From CAIWHR01 sp963811685 (GTDB lineage: Bacteria > Pseudomonadota > Gammaproteobacteria > Burkholderiales > Casimicrobiaceae): a stretch of DNA of 64,000 bases. The stretch spans positions 62,001 through 126,000 of the forward strand of contig CAWESK010000017.1 in the NCBI GenBank assembly GCA_963811685.1, in the 5' to 3' direction. The translations under genes were made by a program, and so were the position numbers. The first letter of the stretch is position 1. The number at the start of each line of letters is the position of its first letter. This document shows, piece after piece, positions 36,452 to 45,360 of this stretch. Under the pieces are notes generated by a model. That model was not told where the DNA came from. It did no database searches and saw only the letters and a program-made list of their open reading frames with translations.

Positions 36452-38059
36452 TCACATCCGGAACACGCCGAACGTCGTCGCTTCGATTGGTCGATTGAGC
36501 GACGCCGAGATCGCGAGCCCGAGCACGCGGCGCGTGTCGGCGGGATCGATGACGCCGTCGTCCCACAGCCGCGCGCTGGCGAAATACGGGTGGCCTTCCT
36601 TCTCGTATTGCGCACGGATCGGCGCGCGAAACGCTTCCTCGTCGGCGGCGCTCCAGGTGCCACCCTTCGCCTCGAGCGCATCGCGGCGCACCGTCGCGAG
36701 CACGATCGCCGCCTGCTCGCCGCCCATCACCGAAATGCGGGCATTCGGCCACATCCAGAGGAAACGCGGACCGAACGCGCGGCCGCACATGCCGTAGTTG
36801 CCGGCGCCGTAGCTGCCGCCGATGATGACGGTGAACTTCGGCACTTGCGCGCAGGAGACTGCGGTCACCATCTTCGCGCCGTCGCGGGCGATGCCGCCCG
36901 CCTCGTACTTCTGTCCGACCATGAAGCCCGTCACGTTTTGCAGAAACACGAGCGGAATGCGGCGCTGCGCGCAGAGCTCGATGAAATGCGCGCCCTTCTG
37001 CGCCGATTCCGAGAACAGGATTCCATTGTTGGCGACGATTCCGACCGGGTAGCCCCAGATCCGCGCGAACCCGGTGACGAGCGTCGTGCCGTAGCGCGCC
37101 TTGAACTCGTCGAACTCGCTGCCGTCGACGATCCGCGCGATCACCTCGCGGACATCGTAAGGCTTCTTGATGTCGGCGCTGATGACGCCATAGATCTCTT
37201 CCGCGGCGTATTTCGGTGCCTCCGGCTCGGCGATCTCGATGTCGACGCGCTTCGGCCGGTTGAGATTGCCGACGATGCGCCGCGCGATGGCGAGCGCGTG
37301 ATGGTCGTCCTGCGCGAAATGATCGGCGACGCCGGAGATCCGCGTGTGGACGTCGGCGCCGCCCAGCTCCTCGGCCGACACGATTTCGCCGGTCGCGGCC
37401 TTCACGAGCGGCGGTCCGCCCAGGAAGATCGTCCCCTGCTCCTTGACGATGATCGATTCGTCGGCCATCGCGGGGACATAGGCGCCGCCGGCGGTGCAGG
37501 ATCCCATCACGACGGCGATCTGCGGAATCCCTTCCGCCGACATGTTCGCCTGGTTGTAGAAAATGCGTCCGAAATGATCGCGGTCCGGGAAGACATCCAC
37601 CTGATTGGGCAGGTTCGCCCCCCCGGAGTCGACGAGATACACGCAGGGCAGCCGGTTCTCGCGCGCGATCTCCTGCGCCCGGACGTGCTTCTTCACGGTG
37701 AGCGGGTAATACGTGCCGCCCTTGACGGTCGCGTCGTTGCACACGATGACGCATTCGCGCCCCGCGATGCGGCCGATGCCGGTGATGATGCCGGCCGCCG
37801 CAATGTTGTCGCCATACATGCCGTGCGCGGCGAGCGGCGAGAATTCCAGGAACGGCGAACCCGGATCGATCAGCGCGCGCACGCGCTCGCGCGGAAGGAG
37901 CTTGCCGCGCGCTGCATGCTTGGCCCGCGGGCCTTTGCCGCCGCCCTGCTCGATCAGCTCGATCTGCGCTTTGAGGTCGGTGACGAGCGCCGTCATCGCA
38001 TCGCGATTCGACGCGAACGTCGCGTCGCGCGGATCGATCTTCGATTCGATGACGGGCAT
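36452..38059 (-). CDS. liuB: 3-methylcrotonyl-CoA carboxylase, carboxyltransferase beta subunit
   Basis: 535-residue carboxyltransferase that moves CO2 from biotin to 3-methylcrotonyl-CoA. Family motifs: GKLLPRERVRALIDPGSPFLE, the acyl-CoA oxyanion segment LVDSGGANLPNQ with VFPDRDHFGRIFYNQA, GSCTAGGAYVPAM, and the second half's GFMVGQKYEAGGIARDGAKM with IGGSYGAGNYGMCGRAF. The MCC-specific sequence and liu context separate it from propionyl-CoA carboxylase. The frame is intact. Confidence 0.96.
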   Translation of the reverse strand: MPVIESKIDPRDATFASNRDAMTALVTDLKAQIELIEQGGGKGPRAKHAARGKLLPRERVRALIDPGSPFLEFSPLAAHGMYGDNIAAAGIITGIGRIAGRECVIVCNDATVKGGTYYPLTVKKHVRAQEIARENRLPCVYLVDSGGANLPNQVDVFPDRDHFGRIFYNQANMSAEGIPQIAVVMGSCTAGGAYVPAMADESIIVKEQGTIFLGGPPLVKAATGEIVSAEELGGADVHTRISGVADHFAQDDHHALAIARRIVGNLNRPKRVDIEIAEPEAPKYAAEEIYGVISADIKKPYDVREVIARIVDGSEFDEFKARYGTTLVTGFARIWGYPVGIVANNGILFSESAQKGAHFIELCAQRRIPLVFLQNVTGFMVGQKYEAGGIARDGAKMVTAVSCAQVPKFTVIIGGSYGAGNYGMCGRAFGPRFLWMWPNARISVMGGEQAAIVLATVRRDALEAKGGTWSAADEEAFRAPIRAQYEKEGHPYFASARLWDDGVIDPADTRRVLGLAISASLNRPIEATTFGVFRM

Positions 38060-38066
38060 GGCAGGA

Positions 38067-38696
38067 TCAGGCGGGCAGCGGGTGGCCCGGCATCAGCTTG
38101 TAGGGATGTGCCCAGCGCGGTTCCGATTGTATCCGCTCGAGCCAGCGTTGAATGCCCGGGTACGCGACCCAGTCGACGCCGATTTCGTCCGCGAAGAACA
38201 GATAGCCGCACAGCGAGAGGTCGGCGATCGTCAGCCGGTCGTCGACGACATAGCGGCGGCCGGCGAGGTGCGCGTCGAGCACGCCCCACGCAGTTTCGGC
38301 GCGCTTCCTGAAAACCTCCAGCACCGCGGGATCGGCGTTCCTGGTGAACGTGCGCAGGAAGCGGTAGGTCGCCGTGTAGCTCGTGAGCTTGTGGTTGTCC
38401 CACAGGAGCCAGCGCAGGATCTCGCGGCGTTCGGCGTCGTCGGCGGGGCCGAACTTGCCGAGCGAATCGGCGAGGTAGTCGAGGATGACGCCCGATTGCG
38501 ACAGCCGCTGGCCATCGTGCTCGAGGACCGGCACCTCGCCCATCACGTTCACCGCCCGGTATTCCGGCGTGCGCGTCTCGCCGTTGAAGAAGTCGACGAA
38601 GCGCGGCGCCCAGTCGGCGCCGGCGAGCGCGAGCGCCAGCGCCGGCTTGTACGCGTTGCCGGATTGCGCGAAGCAGTACAGCGTGTAGGCTGCCAT
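38067..38696 (-). CDS. Glutathione S-transferase family protein
   Basis: 209 residues: an N-terminal thioredoxin-like domain (YTLYCFAQSGNAYKPALALAL, with VMGEVPVLEHDGQRLSQSGVILDYLA binding the gamma-glutamyl group) and an all-helical C-terminal domain ending in VDDRLTIADLSLCGYLFF. The Ser in FAQSGN is the probable thiol-activating residue. Substrate is unknown. It is placed 7 bases upstream of liuB and next to a DsbA-fold isomerase, a common glutathione-dependent pairing. Confidence 0.9.
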   Translation of the reverse strand: MAAYTLYCFAQSGNAYKPALALALAGADWAPRFVDFFNGETRTPEYRAVNVMGEVPVLEHDGQRLSQSGVILDYLADSLGKFGPADDAERREILRWLLWDNHKLTSYTATYRFLRTFTRNADPAVLEVFRKRAETAWGVLDAHLAGRRYVVDDRLTIADLSLCGYLFFADEIGVDWVAYPGIQRWLERIQSEPRWAHPYKLMPGHPLPA

Positions 38697-38703
38697 GGCG
38701 TCC

Positions 38704-39309
38704 CTAGAAGCCTCCGGTCGCGAGCCACTTGTCGACCTGGTCGAAGCGGTCGAGCCCCCAGAACGGCTCACCATCGACGAAGACGAACGGCGAGCCGAAG
38801 ACGCCGCGAGCAATCGCTGCGTCGACTTCCTTCTTCAGCGTTTCCTTGATCGCCGGATCGTCGATCGCCGCGCGCGCCGCGGTGGCGTCGACACCGGCCT
38901 TCGTCGCCACCGCGACGGCGTTGTCGGGCGTGGAAATGTCGATGTCGTCGACGAAGAAGGCGTGGAAGAACGCCTTGACGAGCCTCGTCGCCGCAGCCGG
39001 TTCCCGCGCCTTCTGCCACAGCACGATCCGCGCCGGAGCCTGCGACGGAATCGGAAACCGCGACGGCATCGTGAATTTCGGCAGCCCGTGAAAGCGCGCG
39101 CTGCGCTCGAAATCCCGGCGCGAGTAGTCGCCCTTCAGCGGAACCTCGGTCAGCGGCGAGGTGCCCGTCTGCCGGAACACCACCCCGAGCAGGACCGGGT
39201 GCCAGTCGACGCCGCGGCCATGCTTCGCGGCCAGCGCCTCGATCTTCTGCGAGGCGAGATAGCCGTAGGGCGACGAGAAGTCGAAGTAGAAATCGATTGG
39301 CGCTGCCAT
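38704..39309 (-). CDS. 2-hydroxychromene-2-carboxylate isomerase family protein (DsbA fold), second copy
   Basis: 201-residue kappa-GST/DsbA-fold protein with PIDFYFDFSSPYGYLASQKI at the N-terminus, DWHPVLLGVVFRQTG and ARGVFGSPFVFVDGEPFWG at the C-terminus. It belongs to the same family as the protein at 30008-30688 but is clearly diverged from it. It lies 7 bases upstream of the GST gene. A glutathione-dependent isomerisation of an acyl or aromatic intermediate is plausible but unproven. Confidence 0.88.
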   Translation of the reverse strand: MAAPIDFYFDFSSPYGYLASQKIEALAAKHGRGVDWHPVLLGVVFRQTGTSPLTEVPLKGDYSRRDFERSARFHGLPKFTMPSRFPIPSQAPARIVLWQKAREPAAATRLVKAFFHAFFVDDIDISTPDNAVAVATKAGVDATAARAAIDDPAIKETLKKEVDAAIARGVFGSPFVFVDGEPFWGLDRFDQVDKWLATGGF

Positions 39310-39332
39310 CGTGCGTTCCCCTTCTCGCCGCT

Positions 39333-40466
39333 TCAGCCGGCAATGGCGCGGCCGATCACGAGCCGCTGGATTTCGCTGGTGCCCTCGTAGATCTGGCAGA
39401 CGCGGACGTCGCGGTAAATCCGCTCGACCGGAAAATCGTTGACATAACCATAGCCGCCGTGGACCTGGATCGCGGCGGAGCACACGCGCTCGGCCATCTC
39501 GGATGCGAACAGCTTCGCCATCGAGGCTTCCTTGAGGCACGGCAGGCCGGCGTCGCGCAGCGCGGCCGCGTGCCACACCATCTGGCGCGCGACCTCGATC
39601 TCGGTGGCCATGTCCGCGAGCTTGAAGTTGACGGCCTGGTGCGCGGTCAGCGGCCGGCCGAAGCTCGTTCGCTCGCGCGCGTAGGCGAGCGCAGCCTCGA
39701 AGGCCGCGCGCGCCATGCCGACTGCCTGCGCGGCGATGCCGATCCGGCCGGCCTCGAGATTCGACAGCGCGATCCGGTAGCCCTGGCCTTCGCTGCCGAG
39801 CAGGTTTGCCGCCGGGACTTCGCATTTGTCGAACACGATCTGCGCGGTGTCGGATGCGCGCTGGCCGAGCTTCTCCTCGACGCGCGCGACGACGTAGCCG
39901 GCGCTCTTCGTATCGACGATGAACGCGGAAATTCCCTTCTTGCCGGCCGCCTTGTCGGTCACGGCAAAGACGACCGCGACGTCCGCGTTCTTGCCGGTGG
40001 TGATGAACTGCTTGACGCCATCGAGAACGTACGCGTCGCCCCGCCGCTCCGCGCGCATCGCAATCGCGCCCGCGTCCGACCCGACCTGCGGCTCGGTCAG
40101 GCAAAAGCAGCCGAGCAACTCGCCGCGCGCGAGGGGCGTCAGCCAGCGCTCCTTCTGCGCTTCGGTGCCGAACGCCGCGATGGGCCCGCAGACCACCGAG
40201 TTCTGGACACTCACGATCGTCGATGTCGCGCCGTCGCCCGCGGCAATCTCCTCCAGCGCGAGCGCGAGCGACACGTAGTCGAGGCCCGCGCCGCCCCACT
40301 GCTCGGGGATCACGACGCCGAGCGCGCCCAGCGCCCCCAGCGCGCGCAGCTCGTCGCGCGGGAAATGGCCCTCGCGGTCCCAGCGCGCGGCATTCGGCGC
40401 GAGCTCACCCTGCGCGAACGAGCGCATCGCGTCGCGGATATGCTGCTGCATTTCGGTCAGGATCAT
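39333..40466 (-). CDS. Acyl-CoA dehydrogenase
   Basis: 377-residue FAD enzyme. Family signatures: LGCFCLTEPQVGSDAGAI and QFITTGKNADVAVVFAVTD (FAD and substrate), GYRIALSNLEAGRIGIAAQAVG, QVHGGYGYVNDFPVERIYRD and the catalytic Glu region QIYEGTSEIQRLVIG. The Glu in IYEGTSEI is the classical short- or medium-chain position, unlike the isovaleryl-CoA enzyme at 43549. Likely substrate is a short or branched acyl-CoA other than isovaleryl-CoA. Starts at ATG 40466, 4 bases after the transporter stop. Confidence 0.93.
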   Translation of the reverse strand: MILTEMQQHIRDAMRSFAQGELAPNAARWDREGHFPRDELRALGALGALGVVIPEQWGGAGLDYVSLALALEEIAAGDGATSTIVSVQNSVVCGPIAAFGTEAQKERWLTPLARGELLGCFCLTEPQVGSDAGAIAMRAERRGDAYVLDGVKQFITTGKNADVAVVFAVTDKAAGKKGISAFIVDTKSAGYVVARVEEKLGQRASDTAQIVFDKCEVPAANLLGSEGQGYRIALSNLEAGRIGIAAQAVGMARAAFEAALAYARERTSFGRPLTAHQAVNFKLADMATEIEVARQMVWHAAALRDAGLPCLKEASMAKLFASEMAERVCSAAIQVHGGYGYVNDFPVERIYRDVRVCQIYEGTSEIQRLVIGRAIAG

Positions 40467-40470
40467 GACG

Positions 40471-41397
40471 TCACCGGACGGCGGCGACGGACGCCGCGGG
40501 TTCCGTGCGGTCCGGCCGGTTGATGATGAACACGCCCGCGATCACGAGCGCCGCGCCCGCCACCATCGAGAGCTCCAGCTTTTCGCCGAGCAGGAGCATC
40601 GCGAACGCGATGGCGAAGAGCGGGACGAGGTTCACGAACACCATCGAGCGCGCCGGGCCGATCGTGATCACGCCGTCGTAGAACCAGACGAACGCGATGG
40701 CGGTTCCGAAGATTCCCATGTAGGCGAGCGCCATCCAGCCCCTGGAGGTGGCCTGCGGCAGCGCGAGATCGCCGTTGACCGCGCATACGACCGCGAGCAT
40801 CGCGGTTCCGGTCAGCGCCGCGTAGGTCGTCGCCGCGAGCGGCGACAGCCCGACGAGCATGCGCTTGCCGATCAGCGTATACGCGGCCCATGCGAGCACG
40901 CACCCGAACAGCGCGGCCTCGCCGATGCCCGCGTGACCGCCGAAGAGCACCAGCGGATTGCCGTGCCCGAGCTCGACGGCCACCCCGAGTAGCGCAATGA
41001 GGACCCCCGCCACCCGGCGGAGCGTCAACGGCTCGTGGAGGAAGAGCGCGCCGCCGAGCAGCGTCGCCGCGGGCACCGTCGCGATGATCAGCGACCCGCG
41101 CGACGCCGACACGGTCTCCATGCCGAACATGAAGAAAAGGTTGTAGGCGGTAACGCCGGTCGCTCCCAGCAGGCAAACGCCAACCCACTGCCTGCGCGAG
41201 AGGCGCGGCAATCCGCGCTCGATCGCGAACGCCAGCGCCAGCAAGGCCACGGTCGCGATCACGTAACGCCAAAGCGCCGCCACCGGCGCGGTCATCTGCG
41301 CCGCGGCGATCCGCCCCGCGATGAACGTGCCGCCCCACATGATGGCGACGAGCACGAGCTGCGCGTAGATTCTCGACGGGCGCGGCGCGGGCGTCAT
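40471..41397 (-). CDS. EamA/DMT-family membrane transporter
   Basis: 308 residues with ten predicted membrane helices in two EamA repeats. Typical stretches are IMWGGTFIAGRIAA in the first repeat and AYMGIFGTAIAFVWFYDGV with LVPLFAIAFAMLLLGEKL in the second. DMT carriers export amino acids or other metabolites; no specific substrate can be read. Its start overlaps the stop of the LysE-type gene (ATGA). Two exporters in tandem within a leucine operon suggest overflow or toxic-intermediate export. Confidence 0.9.
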   Translation of the reverse strand: MTPAPRPSRIYAQLVLVAIMWGGTFIAGRIAAAQMTAPVAALWRYVIATVALLALAFAIERGLPRLSRRQWVGVCLLGATGVTAYNLFFMFGMETVSASRGSLIIATVPAATLLGGALFLHEPLTLRRVAGVLIALLGVAVELGHGNPLVLFGGHAGIGEAALFGCVLAWAAYTLIGKRMLVGLSPLAATTYAALTGTAMLAVVCAVNGDLALPQATSRGWMALAYMGIFGTAIAFVWFYDGVITIGPARSMVFVNLVPLFAIAFAMLLLGEKLELSMVAGAALVIAGVFIINRPDRTEPAASVAAVR

Positions 41398-42025
41398 CGG
41401 CGCTCACCGAGCGCGAGCTTCGCGGCGATCGCCACGAATACACCCGCCAGCACCCAGCGCTGCACCGCCGCCCACAGCGGACGGGTGGCGAGCCAGCGCG
41501 CGATGACCGCGGCCGCGAGCACGAACATCGTGTCCCCTATGACCGCGATCACGATCTGCGTCGCGCCGAGCACGAGCGACTGGCCGAGGACGCTGCCGCG
41601 CGAAGGATCGATGAACTGCGGAAAGAGCGCGAGATAGAAAAGCGCGACCTTGGGATTGAGAATGCTCGTGAGAAGGCCCATGCGGAAGAGCTTCGCCGGA
41701 GCCGCCGCCGGCAGCGAGCGCGGCGCGAAGAGCCCGCCGCGCCCGACCGGACCGAGTCCCAGGCAAGGTAGACGAGATACGCGGCGCCCGCCCAGCGGAG
41801 CGCGTCGTAGGCGACCGGCACCGCGAGAAAGACCGCGGAGAGTCCGAGCGACGCGGCGAGAATGTGCACGACGAAGCCGGTGGTCGTGCCGGCCAGCGAC
41901 ACGAGTCCCGCCACGCGTCCCTGGCACAGCGTGCGCGAGACGAGGTACAGCAGGTTCGGCCCCGGCGTCAGCACCAGCAGCACGCTGGCGACGACGAACA
42001 GCAGGAAATTGTCGAGCGATGGCAT
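41394..42025 (-). CDS. LysE/RhtB-family amino-acid exporter, one frameshift
   Basis: About 210 residues after repair. The first frame, from ATG 42025, has the LysE lead: FLLFVVASVLLVLTPGPNLLYLVSRT and GTTTGFVVHILAASLGLSAV, then AYLVYLAWDSVRSG. The frame shifts near 41745. The second frame continues LFRMGLLTSILNPKVALFYLALFPQFIDP, the conserved middle of the family, and ends ...FVAIAAKLALGERR. Both parts are conserved, so an indel error is likely. Directly downstream of an SDR remnant. Confidence 0.87.
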
Positions 42026-42144
42026 CGGTCACCGCGATGGCGGCGCCGGCGCACTGGCGATCGCCCGCCGGCCGGCGCCGCGGTAGGGTGCGCGAGCTCG
42101 AAGCCGATTCCGCGGCCCGCTCCGGTGATGAACGCACGTCGCAT
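42026..42144 (-). pseudogene. Truncated short-chain dehydrogenase remnant
   Basis: An ATG at 42144, 11 bases after the thiolase stop, opens MRRAFITGAGRGIGFELA, the N-terminus of an SDR (TGxxxGIG cofactor loop). After about 18 codons similarity in that frame ends. An adjacent frame gives some 15 more SDR-like codons (YRGAGRRAIASA), and then the LysE-type gene begins. Some 200 codons of a normal SDR are missing. This is either a real internal deletion or a collapsed assembly. Confidence 0.65.
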
Positions 42145-42155
42145 CGCCGATCGCC

Positions 42156-43342
42156 TCAGAGAAGCTCGATCGCCATCGCGGTCGCTTCGCCGCCGCCGAT
42201 GCAAAGCGCCGCGACGCCGCGCTTCTTGCCGTGCTTGCGCAAGGCGCCGATCAGCGTGACCAGGATCCGCGCGCCGGAGGCGCCGATCGGATGCCCGAGC
42301 GCGGTCGCGCCGCCGTGGACATTGACCCGCTCGTGCGGAATGCCGTGGTCCTTCATCGCGGCCATGGTGACGACGGCGAAGGCCTCGTTGATCTCGAAGA
42401 GGTCGACGTCCTCGGTCGTCCATCCCGTCTTCTCGTAGAGCTTCGCGATCGCACCGACGGGCGCCGTCGTGAAGAGCCCCGGCTCCTGCGCGTGCGTCGC
42501 GTGCGCGAGAATCACGGCGAGCGGCTTCAGGCCGCGCTTTTCCGCCGTCGAGCGGCGCATCAGCACGAGCGCCGCCGCGCCGTCGGAGATCGAGCTCGAG
42601 TTCGCCGCCGTGACGGTGCCGTCCTTGCGGAACGCGGGCTTCAGCGTCGGGATCTTGTCGGGCGACGCCTTGGCCGGCTGCTCGTCGTTCGCGATCACGA
42701 CGCTGCCCTTTCTTTCCGGCGACGGTGACCGGCGCGATCTCCCACGCGAACGTGCCATCGTTGTTCGCGGCGAGCGCGCGCGAGAGCGAGGTCAGCGCAA
42801 AGGCGTCCTGCGCCTCGCGCGTGAACGCGTACTTGCCCGCGCATTCCTCGGCGAACGTGCCCATCAGGCGGCCCTTGTCGTACGCGTCCTCGAGGCCGTC
42901 CATGAACATGTGGTCGACCACGGTCTGGTGGCCCATCCGGTAGCCGGCGCGCGCCTTCGGCAGCAGGTACGGCGCGTTGGTCATCGACTCCATTCCGCCG
43001 GCGACCATGATGTCGTTGGTGCCCGCGGCGATGAGATCGTGCGCGAGCATCGCCGCCTTCATCGCCGAGCCGCACATCTTGTTGACTGTCGTACAGCCGG
43101 TCGCAAGCGGAAGGCCGGCCTTGATCGACGCCTGGCGCGCCGGCGCCTGCCCCTGGCCGGCGGGAAGCACGTTGCCCATGATCACTTCCTGCACGTCGGC
43201 GGGCTTGATGCCGGCGCGCTCGACGGCGGCCTTGATCGCGACCGCGCCGAGATCGCTCGCCGCCAGCGGCGCGAAATCGCCCATGAAACCCGCCCATCGG
43301 CGTTCGGGCCGCGCCTACGATGACAATCGGATCGTTCAGCAT
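42156..43342 (-). CDS. Acetyl-CoA C-acyltransferase (thiolase), two frameshifts
   Basis: About 395 residues after repair. Start ATG 43342 gives MLNDPIVIVGAARTPMGGF. One extra T in TTT near 43298 and one extra G in GGG near 42707 break the frame. Between them lies the acyl-acceptor Cys region QASIKAGLPLATGCTTVNKMCGSAMKA, and GGMESMTNAPYLLP. The last part has EINEAFAVVTMAA, NVHGGATALGHPIGASGAR and CIGGGEATAMA with the second active Cys. It condenses or cleaves acetoacetyl-CoA (PhaA/AtoB type), fitting both leucine catabolism and PHA precursor supply. Confidence 0.92.
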
Positions 43343-43355
43343 TCGCGTGTCCTTT

Positions 43356-43547
43356 TCATTCGAGCGGCGTCGCGACACGCCGCGGCCGCGGCACGAGCTC
43401 GCCGCCGCAATTCGGGCAGATGCCGTCCATCGCGTCGGCGCAGCGCGCGCAGAATGTGCACTCGTAGCTGCAGATTCGCGCGTCGACCGCCGCCGGCGGC
43501 AATGGCGCCGCGCATTTCTCGCACGCCGGCTTCAGTACGAGCGCCAT
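43356..43547 (-). CDS. DUF1272 zinc-ribbon protein
   Basis: 63-residue cysteine-rich protein. The pattern CEKC..CSYECTFCARCADAM..CPNCGGEL is diagnostic of DUF1272 and suggests two zinc sites. It lies 1 base after the isovaleryl-CoA dehydrogenase stop and 13 bases before the thiolase start. Function is unknown. Confidence 0.88.
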   Translation of the reverse strand: MALVLKPACEKCAAPLPPAAVDARICSYECTFCARCADAMDGICPNCGGELVPRPRRVATPLE

Positions 43548-43548
43548 G

Positions 43549-44728
43549 TCATTTGGTCTCGTTGAACAGCTCGCGCCCCACCAGCATCCGCCGGATCTCC
43601 GACGTGCCCGCGCCGATCTCGTAGAGCTTGGCGTCACGCCACAGGCGCCCGGTCGCGTAGTCGTTGATGTAGCCGTTGCCGCCGAGCGCCTGGATCGCCT
43701 CGCCCGCCATCCACGTCGCCTTCTCCGACGCGTACAGAATCGCGCCGGCGGCATCCTTGCGCGCGGAACGGCCGGAAAGGCCGCCGCGGTCGAGCGCCTG
43801 GCCAACCGCATAGACGTACGCGCGGCACGCGTTCATCGTCGTGTACATGTCGGCGAGCTTCCCCTGCATGAGCTGGAATTCGCCGATCGGCTGGCCGAAC
43901 TGCGAGCGCTCATGCACGTACGGCAGGACGATGTCCATGCACGCGGCCATGATGCCGAGCGGCCCGCCCGCGAGCACCGCGCGCTCGTAGTCGAGTCCGC
44001 TCATCAGGACGTTGACGCCCTGCCCTTCGGCGCCGAGGACGTTGGCGGCCGGCACCGCGCAATTCTCGAACACCAGCTCGCAGGTGTTCGAGCCGCGCAT
44101 GCCGAGCTTGTCGAGCTTTTGCGCGGTCGAAAATCCCGGCATGCCTTTCTCGATCAGGAACGCGGTGATGCCGCGCGGGCCGGCGGCGGGATCGGTCTTG
44201 GCGTAGACGACGAGCGTGTCGGCCTCGGGGCCGTTGGTGATCCACATCTTGCTGCCGTTGAGCACGTAACTGATCGCCCTTGCGGTCGGCCTTCAACCGC
44301 ATCGACACGACGTCGGAGCCCGATCCGGGCTCGCTCATCGCCAGCGCGCCGACGTGCTCGCCCGAAACGAGCTTGGGCAAATAGTTGCGCTTCTGCGTGT
44401 CGCTGCCGTTGCGGCGGATCTGGTTGACGCAGAGATTCGAGTGCGCGCCGTACGACAGGCCGACCGACGCCGACGCCCGGCTGATCTCCTCCATCGCCAC
44501 GATGTGCGCGAGATAGCCCATCGCCGTGCCGCCGTAGTCCTCCTCGACGGTGATGCCGAGGAGGCCGAGATCGCCCATCTTGCGCCACAGGTCCGGCGGA
44601 AACTGGTTCGTGCGATCGATATCGGCGGCGCGTGGCGCGATCTCGTCGGCAGCGAACTGCCGCACGGTCTCGCGCAGCATGTCGATCGTCTCGCCGTGAT
44701 TGAAATCGAGCGCAGGGGAGTTCGGCAT
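43549..44728 (-). CDS. liuA: Isovaleryl-CoA dehydrogenase, one frameshift
   Basis: Oxidises isovaleryl-CoA to 3-methylcrotonyl-CoA. The first frame (from 44728) has AADEIAPRAADIDRTNQFP, GLLGITVEEDYGGTAMGYLAH and AMSEPGSGSDVVSMRL. The frame breaks at about 44271 (an extra T), continuing YVLNGSKMWITNGPEADT. The C-terminus reads YEIGAGTSEIRRMLVG, with Gly-Ala where other acyl-CoA dehydrogenases carry the catalytic Glu. The Glu of GLDYERAVLAGG is in the position used by isovaleryl-CoA dehydrogenases. This supports the specific name. Repaired length is about 393 residues. Confidence 0.94.
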
Positions 44729-44759
44729 CAGCGATCCTCGGGGTTGCGCAACGCCGTCG

Positions 44760-45239
44760 TCATGAATCGGACTTGCCGTGCATGACCATCAGCGTCTGCT
44801 GCATGATCGCGACCAGCGTGCGCTTGCCCGCCGTCGTCGCGTGCACTTCGCCGCGCGTGATCACCAGCGTGCGGCCGGATTTGACGACCATGCCCTCCGC
44901 GACCAGCCGCTCGCCGGCCGCCGGAGCGAGCAGGTTGAGCTTGTATTCGACCGTCAGCACCGACGAATCCCGCGGAAACAGCGTGTAGCCCGCGTAGCCG
45001 CCGGCGGAATCGGCGATCGCCGCGACCACGCCGGCATGAACGTAGCCATGCTGCTGCGCGATCTCGGGCCGCGGGACGAGCGAGATCGCGCAATGACCGG
45101 GCGCCACGGTCTCGAGCGTCGCGCCGAGCGTGCGCATCGCGCCCTGGCGCGCGAAGCTCGAGCGCACGCGTTCCTCGAAGTCGGGATCGGCGGGCGTCCA
45201 GCGGTTCGCGGCCGTGGGGGCAGGGGCGGCGGTGTCCAC
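44760..45239 (-). CDS. PaaI-type hotdog thioesterase
   Basis: About 159 residues of the hotdog fold. Family features are AISLVPRPEIAQQHGYVHAGVVAAIADSAGGYA, where HGYVHAG contains the catalytic Asp/Gly region, and VEYKLNLLAPAAGERLVAEG. These enzymes hydrolyse acyl-CoAs and release CoA. It is the first gene after the palindromic operator and 31 bases before liuA. Only GTG starts are available: 45239 is chosen, and 45278 is open in frame and would leave a very short leader. Confidence 0.87.
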   Translation of the reverse strand: MDTAAPAPTAANRWTPADPDFEERVRSSFARQGAMRTLGATLETVAPGHCAISLVPRPEIAQQHGYVHAGVVAAIADSAGGYAGYTLFPRDSSVLTVEYKLNLLAPAAGERLVAEGMVVKSGRTLVITRGEVHATTAGKRTLVAIMQQTLMVMHGKSDS

Positions 45240-45301
45240 GTTGGCGTGTCCGGGATGGGGTCGGGGCTCGCGTCGCACGGGTCGACGAGAGCCGGTCGGC
45301 G

Positions 45302-45330
45302 ACTGTACGTGACGTTTACGTAAACGTCAA
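45302..45330 (-). promoter_or_regulatory. Predicted promoter of the liu operon
   Basis: On the minus strand, TTGACG (45330-45325) and TACAGT (45307-45302) are separated by exactly 17 bases. This resembles a sigma-70 promoter with a strong -35 and a 4/6 -10 box. The start of transcription would be near 45295, just ahead of the thioesterase. The palindrome overlaps the -35 and spacer. Confidence 0.6.
45310..45329. promoter_or_regulatory. Perfect 20-bp palindrome, probable LiuR operator
   Basis: TGACGTTTACGTAAACGTCA is a perfect inverted repeat without spacer. It lies between the LiuR-type gene and the first structural gene and overlaps the predicted liu promoter. MerR-family LiuR regulators bind palindromes of this kind ahead of branched-chain catabolic genes. 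Assignment to LiuR is inferred from position and symmetry. Confidence 0.75.
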
Positions 45331-45360
45331 CTCGAGCGCGATGCGCCGCGCGAGACGGCT

